The translations under genes and the position numbers were made by a program. From assembly GCF_024586455.1 (NCBI RefSeq), contig NC_065919.1:22004017-22068016 (forward strand): DNA of 64,000 bases. Reading direction: 5' to 3'. This stretch comes from Bactrocera neohumeralis (lineage: Eukaryota; Arthropoda; Insecta; Diptera; Tephritidae). Positions within the stretch are counted from its first letter, which is position 1. Each line of letters begins with the position of its first letter. The notes below the pieces were generated by a model, which saw only the letters and a list, made by a program, of their open reading frames with translations, was not told the origin of the DNA and searched no databases. This document shows positions 1 to 11,575 of the stretch, piece by piece.

Positions 1-524
1 TCTGGCAACGTTGTTCAGACGTGGCGGTTATGCGACGAACCAGCTATTATAAGAGCTTTTTTATATTGATAGAAAATGTTCATATTATCGCTTATTCTCA
101 TCTTCTGCCGCTTTCGATTCACCACTTCTTTGTTCAATTCTGCTCTCTTCTAAAAAAAAATACAATTAAAGCAACACCAAAGTTATAGAGTTGAAGTTGT
201 ATAAGAGAGTATGTGAATACCTCAATAAATACTACTGTGAATGGTTCAAATGGCAAAAAAAATACAATTTTGTCTTTTTCTTATATTTTGGAAACGTAAG
301 GCTTAAAATCAATCATAGTTATTTATAGAAAACTAAATCTAAGGGTCACAGAAACTTTTTTAATATTCGTATCGATAGAAGAAGCAGAACTATCTGAATT
401 CTCTCACTTCCTTAACCTTAACCGAAAATTATGTCAACCTTGGATTTTGGGAAAAAATTCTCCAAAAAAGAATATAAAAGACAGAAAAAAGTTTATTTGC
501 ATAAAGCAAGAACTCCATATCAGT

Positions 525-680
525 TTGCAAGCATTCAGCACCTTATTCAGTTTTCATTCTCTTAAGCTGAATAAGTGCTGAATGTCAAAAAAGTCAAGAA
601 TTCCAGCTTTAAGTAGACAAATAATATTTTTGAATACAAAAAACAAAACTGCTGAATGTCAATTTACACATGAAAACATC
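525..680. repeat. Hairpin repeat, copy 1 of 4
   Basis: An imperfect inverted repeat with arms at 531-550 and 567-585 (left arm core TTCAGCACCTTATTCAG, right arm CTGAATAAGTGCTGAA) around a loop containing CATTCTCTTAA. It is followed by a tail (AGCTTTAAGTAGACAAATAA) that recurs after copies 2 and 3 near 2.1-2.3 kb. A half-copy (CTGCTGAATGTC) sits near 647. The function is unknown; it does not match a mobile element that I recognise. Confidence 0.7.
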
Positions 681-914
681 TCAAAACTTTCGTAAATGAG
701 TTAAGATGACTCTCGAGTTAGCAAAATATCATATTGGTCTTATCGTTCATTAATATTTGCGTAAATAAAAGCTATAAATACATTATATTGGAAGTTGATG
801 CTACTTAAATAGCGAACTTCCATCTCCACAGTATTCTTCGAAGCTTCATTTTCAATTATCATTCTTTAAAAATGTTGGAAAATAAGTTTGGCGACAAATT
901 TACGGTCGTCATGG

Positions 915-993
915 AGACTGAGACTTATTTTGAAGCAAAAGGCAAATTAATTTACAGTTAATTTGCCTTTTGCTTCAAAATAAGTCTCAGTCT
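915..993. repeat. Perfect 36-bp inverted repeat, 7-nt loop
   Basis: Positions 915-950 are the exact reverse complement of 958-993, separated by TTTACAG. The arms stop abruptly: 914 and 994 do not pair. There is no flanking transposon signature. A transcript would fold into a long uninterrupted stem. Such a perfect snap-back fits a template-switch mutation or a cloning/assembly fold-back better than an old functional hairpin, but the sequence cannot decide. Confidence 0.95.
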
Positions 994-1000
994 GGTATCT

Positions 1001-2079
1001 AAAAGTCGGAAATCTCTATTGACCAAATATTAACTCTATTTTTGAATCACTTAACGCTCTGGCATTTCCCGCTATTTAATCAGTGATCATATTGGGATTT
1101 TGATGCGTGTCTTTGTTTAAATTTTCTTCTTCGAAATTATGCATAAATGTTGCAAATTCGAAAGTTAGTTATTTCCTTACAACTGTAGTAATCAATAAAA
1201 TAAGAATATTATAAAATAAATATTATAAAATGAGTGTCGTGGAAGTTGCAAAGTCGTGATCGAAGCTACCGCTCGCATATGGAAGAGAATTCACGACACG
1301 TCATGATTGTAATCTTCTAGGTATTTGAGGTGTCTGCGACCTATCATTTCTTCTTAAGTTATTGGTTGAATGTTAAATGTTTAAGGAACTCATTTTTTTG
1401 TCGTCAATAGTTAGCTACAAAAAAAGTGTAACTGTAATAAAGAACACAAATTTTATATTTCCAATACATTATTACTTATCTTCAGATTTGCCTTTAAATA
1501 AACTCTGACGTAATCGCATTGTCTTTCTTATAATACTTAGCACTTTCAGTGGCTTAAAAGTATTTTAAATAAAAGCACACATAAGCTGCAGAAGCACGCT
1601 TTTATTACATTGAGACAATTAAGTGCTCAGTTGCAATACTTGAAGCTATCAATGAGACCACTTCAACCATGATTTAATTCTTAAATAGATTAGTAGACTG
1701 ATAAGATAAAATTTATGACACTCTTTCTGCGAGTAAGCAGATATCATTCCTTTAATCGGTGCTGTTTACGATTCGTCAAACCTTTAAATGTGATGAATAT
1801 AACAAATAACTGGTAAATTTTCTACCTATTCATTTAACAAGAGAATAGCGGCGTAATATTGCGCACAGAAATTTACTTTTAGATTAAAATTTAGCGTGAA
1901 TTATTGGTAATATATGAAGTCAATTGCTTTGAATTTCAGCGTTTTACTATTTGCTCTTTGGCTGAATGAAGAATCAAAGTGAAAGAGTCGGAAGAATCCT
2001 CTATAGAATTTAGGCCAGAACTTTTTGCTTAAAGAACACAAATTTTTAAAACTTTAAATCATTATTAAAGACAGATCAG
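1001..2079. other. No gene seen
   Basis: AT-rich non-coding DNA. There is no ORF of note and no recognised transposon domain. A short GTGTCGTG / CACGACAC inverted pair lies near 1233 and 1293 but is too short to interpret. Confidence 0.5.
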
Positions 2080-2450
2080 CTTGCAAGCTTTCAGCGCTTT
2101 ATTCAGCTATCATTCTCTTAAGCTGAATAAGAGCTGAATGCCTAAAAAGTTTGATATACAGTTTCAGCTTTAAGTAGAAAAATAATATTTGCAAAAAGTA
2201 CGCCTTATTAGTTTCAGCATTCAGCTTTTTATTCACACATCATTGTTTTAAGCTGAATAACTGCTGAATGCGTTGAAAATTTTATTTAGAGTTTCAGCTA
2301 TAAGAAGACAAATACGACTGTAACCATTGATGGATACACGAAGTTTTTAGGCACTTTGGCTTTCAGCGCTTCACTCAGCTACTTTCTCTAAAGCTGAATA
2401 AATGCTAAGATTAAAAGTATCGGAAAAATCGAATATAAATTCCACCTATA
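2080..2450. repeat. Hairpin repeat array, copies 2-4
   Basis: Three more copies of the hairpin unit seen at 531. The arms lie at 2088-2107/2121-2140, 2218-2236/2251-2271 and 2360-2380/2392-2405. Spacing is about 130-142 bp, so these form a divergent tandem array. The right arm AGCTGAATAA is common to all three and the loop CATTCTCTTAAGC is shared by copies 1 and 2. The tail AGTTTCAGCTTTAAGTAGA also recurs. The arms differ between copies yet still pair, though copies 3 and 4 pair less well. Confidence 0.7.
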
Positions 2451-4130
2451 ACGGTTTAGTTGACGGGTAAAAACTTTTAAAACTTTAAACTATCAATTTA
2501 TCCTTATTTCGCAGCATTAGATAATTTCATAACATAATTTCTATAGCCTATAACATATCGATCAATACGCAAGGTGTCTCTTTCAAAAATGATGTTGATG
2601 TTTAGTCGCAATTGAAAAAAGAATTTAGTAAAAAATTTCGAAAATGTTGTAAGTAATGTAATATAAGCTTGAAAGTTACAACATTGCAAATTTTTGGCTT
2701 ACCAAAATTGCTCTACCCGAGCTAGCTAGAAAAGTTTAACGCGTATTTTTTTAAGACCAGAATAATTAAAAAACCATATATAATATTTAATCAGCTACTC
2801 TTCGTTCTATAGATCAGAAAATGTCTCTGCAAAGCCTTCCGTTTAGTTTATATTTTAGTAATGGATTGCGAATAAATTTTAGGCAATATTTCATATTTTT
2901 ACTTACAGAAAATTTTGACTAGCCGTTATTTGCCGAAATATTTTTGAACAAATTATTTTGCATCATAACAAAAAACGTTAATTCTTCACTTGCTTGGAGA
3001 ACCCTTCTCGGGAGCGATGAATTTTTATATGTACAGACGAAAATTAACTTGTCACCGCGCTCTAGTGGCAATAAACAACAGAATAACATTAACGAGTAAT
3101 AACAGCTAATGACACTGTGTGCATGCATGTACATAAGGGTAAATATATCTAGCAAAAAAGAGACAATGTGTGAGTTGGTGCTGAAGCGCTCGCATGCAAC
3201 GATGCGCCAGAGAGTTAAAATACTCAGAGTAATAATAATAGGAGTAAGCGAGGTGACAGATGTGGGCCGCACTTCGCGGTAAGCAATTTCATTTAGTGTT
3301 GATATACAGAGAGTTTAGGCGCCACTGAATGCATTTCTTGCGCCTTTTTGTAACAAATCCTACGAAACATTTCTCTACACTCCCTAAATCCGCGTTTCTG
3401 CACTTTTTACATATTTTTTGAGATTTGCGAAACCACAACTGAGTGTTCAGTAATCACGTGCTAACTCACTCGTGATGTTGGACAATTTCAGCAAAGCGCG
3501 TATTAATTTTCACACATGGAAAGCACTTTTTTTTCGTTGTTGTGTGTTTTTTTTTGCATTTGCATTATTGTTTTTGTGATCATTACCAGCGGTTGAGTAG
3601 TGCTTTTTTGCTTTTTCGCTGTCATGTTTTCATCTATTATCTTGTGTGTTATTCCTCTTTTTCACATACGAATTTTCATGTTTTTTTTCGTGCTCGCCCC
3701 AACAATGCCGTAATTTAAGCCGGCCACGAAATGCCGCAAGCTACCGCTTTTGTTCCCTCAATCGTTTGCTTTACACCAAACAATGAGCGCATCTATTTAG
3801 CGGCTGTGTGTGAGCGCTTCATTGCAACGCTCACCCCTTTCATTGCATTCACATTGGAGAGGCGATATTGCTTTGTAGTTATAACACACACACGAATTTT
3901 CTAGCGATATGTTGCTGCTGTGAACTGTCAGCTGTCAGCGAAAGTGTCAAAAACGCATTTGTGGCGGGGAAATTTGTTTAGAATGTGGGGATTGTGGAAG
4001 TGTGTAGTTAATAGTGTTCTCTTTCTAAGCTAACTGTTAAAAGAATGGACTACACATCGTATTTATGTAAAGAGAGTTCAGTTGCTGGCTTAAATGTAAG
4101 GATATGCTTTTAATAACAATAATAAATCGT
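2451..4130. other. No supported gene; low-complexity and GC-richer patches
   Basis: Reading frames here (the longest is 117 codons on the minus strand at 2919-3272) have no recognisable domain and no splice support. The part from about 3700 to 4020 is less AT-rich than its surroundings. It could hold a promoter or 5' non-coding exon of a gene outside or inside the window, but no motif proves that. Confidence 0.35.
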
Positions 4131-4290
4131 TTCCCGGCGATGTAAACTGACGTTGAGCAATACCGAAAACTCCGTCAGGATCGGAAAGACCTCTCCGAGC
4201 CGTTCAATGCCAAACGAAGTTTTAGACAAGGCGACTCCCTTTCGTGCGTCTTCTTCAATTTTCTCTTGGAGAAAATAATTCGAGCAGGTG
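4131..4290 (+). mobile_element. RTE-like LINE fragment (reverse transcriptase)
   Basis: A 160-bp sense-strand scrap of the same LINE family found at 11.5-14.5 and 55.9-58.9 kb. It matches the stretch encoding the thumb-side RT segment before the YADD motif (translation like SVRIGKDLSEPF, then RQGDS). It is too short and mutated to code. Both ends are abrupt. Confidence 0.75.
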
Positions 4291-4688
4291 TCTACTCCAG
4301 TAAAGAAGGAGAAGAAAAAATCGTTTCCACTGGGGATTCTTGAGCAAATCAATGATGTATCCTTTGATCTTCAACATCTTTATTTATTTTTAAAATAAGT
4401 GAAGAGGGGATGACTGAAATCTTTGAAATATTTTTCGTCTTACACGCATATTATGAATAATGTACGTTTAGGCGTTTAGAACCGGCTCTTACGTCAGTTC
4501 ATTAATCATTTTGCAATAACTCAAAACCATTTTCAAATTGACTAAATTTGGGAGCTCTCTGAAATTTAAAATTCTTTAACGTATTCCATGGTTTAACCGT
4601 CAAAGCTTATTACAGTGCAACTCCATACAAGACTTCTCGCGAATTTGAGTATTCAGCACATCTTCAGCAAGTTTTCAGCTGAAGGGCG

Positions 4689-4806
4689 GGGTACTATATA
4701 CTGGAACTTGTCCATCAGTTTTTGATACATCGATCTGAAATTTTTCAGGGTACTATATACTGGAACTTGTCCATCAGTTTTTGATACATCGATCTGAAAT
4801 TTTTCA
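4689..4806. repeat. Two-copy perfect 59-bp tandem repeat
   Basis: The block beginning TACTATATACTGGAACTTG at 4692 is repeated without a mismatch at 4751, a period of 59 bp. The duplication lies inside a dispersed repeat (4692-5100), so it arose after that repeat inserted. Its perfection implies a recent slippage/unequal exchange or an assembly duplication. Confidence 0.9.
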
Positions 4807-5100
4807 CCCATCCTTTTCTCTCCAAAAAGCTGTTCTTTTGCCGCCGATATTGGACCACCATAGCATATTACTGCAATACAAACTGAAAGATCGGAATCAA
4901 GCACTTGTATGGAAAGCTTTTGCATTTGTGCAGATATCCTCAACAAATTTGGCATATGCAGATTATTGTCCAAGCCAACGGTACAATCCCCTAAGAAGTT
5001 ATTCAGATCGGATCACTATAACATATTGCTGCCATACAAGCCGGTCGGTCAAAGTCATACTATTAATTTCATAAAATTGTAACTGTGAAGGGTATTACAG
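4692..5100 (+). repeat. Dispersed ~480-bp repeat, copy in + orientation
   Basis: Shares blocks with copies at 34.9-35.4 kb (+) and 27.35-27.87 kb (-). Shared blocks are CTCCAAAAAGCTG, GGACCACCATAGCATAT, CTGCCATACAAGCC, and a terminal GTGAAGGGTATTACAG. This type of short intronic and intergenic repeat is very common in tephritid flies, but I cannot assign its class. There is no coding potential; the 97-codon frame over it is accidental. Confidence 0.7.
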
Positions 5101-5129
5101 TGAATATATTTATAATTTAAAGGACCTTA

Positions 5130-5640
5130 AGTTGCAGACAGTAACCAAAAGAAGAACTGACCACCACAAGTTTTTGACCAAACAACTCTTTAACTGATGG
5201 AAAAATTAGAGATGAAACCTGGTATCAAAAACGGCAATAAGTTTGGTTTCATAACTTATTGTCATTTTGAAGGTTACTTCATGATGCCATTGTCGGAGAA
5301 ACCCACGTCCCTATTTGCAAAAATCTCTGACAGTTGATTTATGACCAGCAAAATCGTAGACCATAGAAAGGAACAACTAATAATCCCATGGTACTAAGTT
5401 CGAACTATAAAATGGATGCATTATAATCAGCAACCAAGCCCTGAAGTTTCTACCAAGTCTTTATAGACATGTCTGACCTGACGTTGCTCTGATGGAAGAC
5501 ATTTTCTTTTTTATTGGCCAAAACTGTCCACTTCTAAACAGTTGCTTCCTTCAAATGGAACAATTGTTGACAGTACAAGTCATATTTAGGAGTTTGAGGC
5601 GCATTTCGTAGTAGATCTCGAATAGATCATAATAGTACTC
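5130..5640 (-). mobile_element. mariner transposase relic (C-terminal half)
   Basis: Reverse-strand translation, with several frame changes, gives recognisable mariner blocks: a VFHQ(S/D)N.R block around the second catalytic Asp, and MHPFYSSNLVPWDY, a decayed form of the HPPYS.DLAPSDY block that holds the third catalytic Asp. Downstream text still resembles the mariner C-terminus. There are many stops, and no terminal repeats were found. Dead. Confidence 0.6.
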
Positions 5641-6890
5641 GTGCATATTGTCTCGAGTCTTTGAAGTGGCTCTTAATTATGAACTACAATATTGAGAGCT
5701 AGAGAGCTGTGTTCTATTAATGTGAGTCAAAACAGCAATAAATTGCACTGTATCTTATATGGTTAAAAATATATATTTTGATGATCAAATCCTCCTTCGA
5801 TGGATTCATAATAATGACAGTTTAAATAAATGCGGCTCGTTACTATTAAACCTTTTGCCAAAAACTTTAAGTGAATGCAACTTATTTACTACACATGAAT
5901 GAAAGGCCATGGAACTTACACAAACTACAAAATGCTATTAGCATTAGTGTCATCAATATGACAGGCACGTAATGCAAATTAAAGAACACTAACAATTTTA
6001 CAGTGTAACAAAAAGATGACTTGCAGCACTGTCACACTGCAACTACTAAGTAGTTGAGAACTTTAAAGGTAGAATGTATTGGTAAGCAGGCACGCAAGTA
6101 AGCATGGTCATCATGACAAATGACAGTGACAGTGACAGCTACAACAAAATTACAGTGACAAGGCAGTAAACATGTAGGTAATGTGTTAGCGAAACTATGA
6201 GAATACAACAACAAAGACATTGGAAGCAGAAAAGTGAAAATGTATTAAAGTTTTTGGGCACACATCCACATACATATGTATTTTAATATACCTGGCAGTA
6301 AAAAAAGCGGGCAAAAACTTTCTGAGTAAAGAGCATTGCCTTTGGCTACCCAGTTGAAGATGCACTGATATTTTATAATAAAAGATGTTGCAATATAATG
6401 AAAGGATATTATTATTAGCTAATAATTTAATATATCAAAGCTATTAATGAATTTTGTGTAGTGACATATAAACTTTAATGCATTTTTCTATAATTTTTTC
6501 TTAAAAATTTCAAGCAAACACTTAATTGAGTTAATTAGCATGTTGTAATGACAGATATTAGTGTGAACGATCTATTAATTGACTAAATTAAGGTCTGTTT
6601 GGGAAAAGTATAGTAATATATAGAGCATGAGTAGTTTTTCTAGTTACGCTTGGAAAATTTAGACGCAGCTGCAATGCTTACTGGGTTAAATAGGTTCGCA
6701 AATGTGTCAAGTAAGCCAAGTGTTGCATTCGTGTTGCTGCATAATTAATTCTGACAGGTAACAATATGAAAGATCTTACAGACACTTTAATAGTGTCACT
6801 AGGAAAACAAAAATTCCAAAAAATTTGCGAGACATTTATTTTTATGGCATATGTGATTATTATTGAATATCGGTCGTACACTTGGATCAT
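5641..6890. other. No gene seen
   Basis: Intergenic or intronic AT-rich DNA. A short TGACAG-type simple repeat lies at about 6118-6160. Small frames on the minus strand have no domain. Confidence 0.45.
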
Positions 6891-8300
6891 ATTTTTTTTT
6901 TTTTTGGGCTGAGGGGGTGTTAAATGACTTCTACATCATCAGTGCTGCCGTCACAGTAACGGTATGTGCCGCTTGCAGGTCTCTACAAACCCCCCTGCTA
7001 AGTAACCGTCGCCCACCCTGAGACCACATTTGCATTACTTCAGGATGGCGTTCCATTTTTCTCATTAAAAGAGCTACATCTGCGCATTTGCATCCCGGTT
7101 CCGTTTTTTGCTGCGTAGCAAGATTGCTGCGAATTTCTGGATAATCTACCAGTTCGATTCACTCTCCAGCTCTTACTGTAATTACTGCAGCAATGTCGTC
7201 CGCGTAGCCAATTAAGTAAGATTTGTTTGGCATTTCGAGTTTTAATATATCGTAGCTGATGTTCCACTTATCTGAGCCTAAAATGAATCCTTGTGCTGCT
7301 CCTGACGTGGCCGCTATCTGTCACGATCCCTATCTAGTTTGGTATAGCAGTTTTCTGTTGCTAAGATAGCTTTGAGGTAGTCGAGAATTTTAAAGCTTTT
7401 TTCGAGAGCGTCGTTCATATCCACCCATTTAGCGCTGTTAAAGGCGTTTCGGACATCTAAAGTCGCCAGCAACAATATTCTTTTATATTTATGCCATCTA
7501 TGCTGTGCGGTTTCTCCACTTTCAATGACACATTTGATAGCTCCTGGAGTTGATCTGTCGGATCTAACGCCGTGTTGTCTAGGGGAAAGCCATCCAACTT
7601 TATTGATAGCCGCGTCGATTTTGGGTTTAAGTAGCCGTTTATAGAGCTATGCTATGCTGATGGCAAGTTCGGATCTCCTTTTTCCTTATTGATTAGCACC
7701 AGCCGTTGCTTTTTCCAAGGTTCTGGGAATATTCCGGCTTCGAAGCAAGCGTTGCACATGTTCAGTAGTACTGCCGGTCGCTCCGCAGCGATTGTTTTCA
7801 GGATTTCTGCTGGGATTCCGACCGGGCTGGGTGATTTGTTGGCCTTGAGCTTACTAGTGGCTAGTTGCAGCTTTTGGAATATAAACTGGGAACTTTCAGA
7901 GATCTTGGAGTTTATTATGGATCACTAGCCCTTTGCGTTTACGATGTGATCCATCTTTCAGCGGTTAGGTCAGATGACTTCACTCGACAGGCGAGTTTCT
8001 TTATTACTATTTTATACCCCAGTCCCCAGGGGTTATTGTTAATATCCTCGCGTAATTCCTTTAATTTTTTCTTTTTGTTATCGTCGATGATGTGCTTTAG
8101 CTCCTTTTTGCTGCTTTGTATTGCTCAGTTTCTCGGGTGCGGCTCTTCTGCGCCCGGTTCTCGTGTAGGATCTGCGAAGAAGAAGGCATGTGCGTCTGAG
8201 TTGGGCAATATTTTCAATCCACCATTAAACTGCACTTATGGTATTTATAGACGATTAAAACGTATCATAAAATTTTTAAATGAGCTAAAAATTAATATCG
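6891..8300 (-). mobile_element. R1/I-type non-LTR retrotransposon relic
   Basis: Read on the minus strand, from 8.3 kb down, the order is NPWGLGYKI (a block typical of the start of RT in R1/I/Jockey-type elements, near 8030), KKQRLVLINKEKGDPN (about 7710), a decayed QHGVRSDRSTPGAI (about 7560), LATLDVRNAFNSAKW (RT motif A, about 7450) and LIGYADDIAAVIT (catalytic YADD, about 7190). The left end is a T15 run at 6891-6905, equal to a 3' poly(A) tail. RNase H and the rest of the C-terminus are missing between the YADD region and the tail. Frames are broken in several places, so it is inactive. Confidence 0.8.
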
Positions 8301-8679
8301 GAGCTATGAGCTAATAAAGGAATTAAATTAGGTCGGAAGGCCCTGTGGAGCACCGGTGATCAGAAGGGTCGACAGACAGAGATTTGATAGTAAATGAAAA
8401 TGCAATTTCATCACAGATTATAATTATTTGCATCAAATCATTCATAAGCTTAACAAGCGCGATTTTTTAAAGTACCAGCTTCGTAACAATTTTATAACTG
8501 CTTGCTCTTTGCTCTGAGGTTTACGATTTATGCCAACTGTTTGTTCGATTCGCCATTTTTCATGATTTTGTAAATTAATTTTTGCATATATGCGCTAAAT
8601 ATTGTGCAACAAGATCCCATCTAATATGTGTTCATATTTGATCGATCACACAGAACGCATTGTTGTCGAAGGCAGCGCT

Positions 8680-8760
8680 CCATACTCCGAAAAAATTGTT
8701 TAGATCACTATAGCATATAGCTGCCATTCCAAACCAGCGGTATATAAATAAAGATCTTTT
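8680..8760 (+). repeat. Fragment of the ~480-bp dispersed repeat
   Basis: Contains the block AGATCACTATAGCATATAG and CTGCCATTCCAAACC, which match the middle of copies at 5.0 and 35.1 kb. A scrap only. Confidence 0.55.
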
Positions 8761-9730
8761 AGTTTAGAAACAAAGCACACAATCAACACGAACTAGTTTT
8801 GAATGTTTGAAATATTCGAAAATTCACAATTTCTTCCCTTAAGCCTCCACAGCGAAGAATTTCAGGTATCATACTCAATTCAAATATCGATAAACATTAA
8901 TAATTTATTACGTAAACGAATTCCTAAAATTTGGAAAATATCAAATTCCAATTTTAGCGCGAATTGGCAAGTTAACGTGGCACTACACGTTATAAAGAAT
9001 AAAATTTATGATCGAAAATTACTTACATATATGTATATAAGTACACTATTATGTATATAAGTACTGCTAATATATTAAGTAAAAATTCATAGACAAAATA
9101 AAGCGCTCATAAATTTCTAAAATAATTGGCAGTATTGATGGCAATTGCCGCAAGCAGCCAAAATAATTAAAAGGTCATTTAAATTTAGAACATTTCAGCA
9201 GCTTTAGCTATTGGGAATAGTTTCGAGAAAGTCGAAGGAATAGCGGCAAATAAAGGCACTTAATTAAATGCTTAGCATATTTCGACAGTTTTAAATTTTA
9301 TTCGCGGTGATTTAAATGGCTAAGGCTCTGACGAGCGAGTGTTGTGTGAATGACATAAATAAGCTCATTTGGAAGTGAGGAGGGCAATGTGGTCTAATTG
9401 CTAATGCCACACATTTATTGCAATGTTTGTTGCTTTTGTTTAATGAAGGGCTGGCAGAATTGCGGCTAACCGCGAATGTCGGCGTGCTTGAGAAAAAAAT
9501 TAATTAAATATTGAATTGTTTACTTAAGCGCCTTGGCTTAGTGTGCAAAATATACATTTATTAATGTAAACAAATCAATTCACTGACACCTTGTTTATTT
9601 TATATAAATTAATTCGCAAATGATAATTTTAAACAATCATTGAAAAATTATTAATGTTGGAATGTGTAATTCATTCTAATTTCGGAAATTTCATAAATAA
9701 TTATGAGCGCTAATATATCAGTTGATATTA
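8761..9730. other. No gene seen
   Basis: AT-rich non-coding DNA with many TTAATTAA-like runs. No transposon motif or splice-supported frame was found. Confidence 0.45.
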
Positions 9731-9732
9731 TA

Positions 9733-10709
9733 GGGTGATCCATTTTGAGGTTCCCTACTTTTTTAAAGAAAATTTTTGAAGATTTTTTGTTGGCAGCGGC
9801 TACGTCTCAGATGGCCCATCCGTTGAGTCCAAATTTCGAGGACTCGTTAGAGCATTTCGACTGGTAACTGCCGAATAACATGCCTGATGTTTTGGCCTGA
9901 ATCGAAGCGTGATTGTCCGCATAGACTTTAGACTTTACATATCCCCACAGGAAAAAGTCCAACGGTGTGATATCGCACGATATTGGTGGCCAATCGACTG
10001 GCCCAAAACATGAAATTATCTGCTCACCAAGTATTCTCTCAATAAGTCGATTGATTGATGCGATGTGTGGGAAGTGGCGCCGCCTTGTCGAAACCAAATG
10101 TCGCCGAGACCACAAGCTTCAATTTCTGGCATCAAATAGTCGGTTATCATTGCGCGATAACGGTCGCTATTGACGGTTACGTTCTCACCGGCCTAATTTT
10201 TGAAGAAATATGGACCGATGATTCCACCGGCCCACAAACCACACCAAACTATTCTTTTTTCAGAATGAAATGGCACCTGTTGTATCTCTTCAGGTTGCTC
10301 TTCGTTGCCTCATCGCTGAACAAAATTTGGCTCGAAAATTTGACAGAAAAGACTGTCGTTCCATATGTCAGTCCGAGTTGTTGCGGTCCTGAATTGTCTC
10401 TCCACGGCCTTTTTGTACATACACTCTCAGCTACCGCTACTATATTTTCTTCACTATGTGCTAGACGTGGTCTATTCGGTCGAATATTATCCAATACTGA
10501 AAGGTGGGTCTCAAGATGGGTGATGGTGTTGCGAATGGTTCTCTCGGAAGGCTGATTATGTTAGCGAAGCGCACGAAACATATTCGTAAGTCTTTTCATG
10601 ATGAAATGCCAAACAATACTGAACGAAAATAACCTGACAGCTTACCACACCTCACCCGTGAACTGTCAAAAATACTACTGAAAAAAGTAACTCAACTTGG
10701 AGCACCAGT
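9733..10709 (-). mobile_element. Tc1/mariner-superfamily element, 'CDLTPLDFF' family, copy A
   Basis: Ends carry matching inverted repeats: GGGTGATCCATTTTGAGG at the left and the reverse complement of ACTCAACTTGGAGCACC at the right, beside TA dinucleotides. Reverse-strand frames encode FGPVDWPPISCDITPLDFF followed by LWGYVKSKVYAD, the block holding the third catalytic Asp of this transposase family, plus the upstream EEN..VAESV domain at 10.25-10.49 kb. The copy is about 1 kb, shorter than the 1.27-kb sister at 31.1 kb, and frameshifted. Not able to code for an active transposase. Confidence 0.8.
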
Positions 10710-11010
10710 TATATATTTTTAAAGCATTCAATTCTTAATATAAAGTTGCGTCATTATTTTATTTCATATATTCTTTCGATTTTATATTAAACCATTTTTG
10801 GTTAAAAATTAATTAAATTTTTAGTTTCAAGAAGCATTGAAAACATTAAGCCCAACATGGACTAGCCTGACTGGACCAACTTAGCTTCCGTTAGTATAGT
10901 ATACTAATAATATAAACAATTTAGATTTGATTGGTTGTTTGTTTGAATTGAATAGGCTGCAAAACTAATTGACGCCGACAACGTTAGGAGGCTCCACTAT
11001 CTGTGGTGAA
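10710..11010. other. No gene seen
   Basis: A short AT-rich spacer between a mariner-like element and a LINE 3' fragment. Confidence 0.45.
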
Positions 11011-11460
11011 TATTCTTCTTCTTTTTCTTTATAGCCTACGCTGTTATAGTCGAGTTTATAACAGAGCGCCAGTTGTTCTTCCTTTACGCTGCTTGGCGCC
11101 AATTGGATTTTCCAAGCGACGCCAGGTCCTGCTCCACCTAATCTTTCTAACGGAGTGAAAGTCCTCCTCTTCCTCTGCTTCCTCCGGCGGGTACTGCGTC
11201 GAATACTTTCAGAGCTAGAATGTTTTCGTTCATACGGACGACATGACCTAGTCAGGGTAGCCGTTGTCTTTTAATTCGCTGAACTAAGTATGTCAATGTC
11301 GTCGTATATCTCAAACAGCTCATCGTTTCATCGAATGCGATATTCGGATATTGTCAATGTCCATACCTCTGCACCATATAGCAGGACGGGAATAATGAGT
11401 GACTTATAGAGTTGGGTTTTTGTTCGTCAAGAGAGGACTTTACCTCTCAAAAGGAAACAG
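11011..11460 (-). mobile_element. RTE-like LINE, 5'-truncated 3'-end copy
   Basis: About 450 bp matching the last part of the LINE at 11541-14552, including the region encoding RWLGHVVRM and the short 3' UTR. Its left end has a TTC-rich run (TTCTTCTTC at 11012), the complement of a GAA-type 3' tail. That, with the 5' truncation, is the normal product of target-primed reverse transcription. It is more diverged than its neighbour and separated from it by an 80-bp spacer. Two insertions with the same orientation lie nearly back to back. Confidence 0.8.
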
Positions 11461-11575
11461 CAACCCCGGCCGTGGTTAATATTAGCTAAATTATATTTTC
11501 AAAAGAGTTAAGCATCCTTACTAAAACGCCATTTTTGCGATTCTTCTTCTTCTTCTTAATTGGCGTAGACACCGC

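Noticed and set aside
2919..3272. 117-codon minus-strand frame as a possible gene
   Set aside because: No domain, hydrophobic but irregular composition, no matching splice sites, and AT-driven codon use.
4781..5074. 97-codon plus-strand frame as a small protein
   Set aside because: It lies entirely inside a dispersed repeat whose other copies do not keep the frame.
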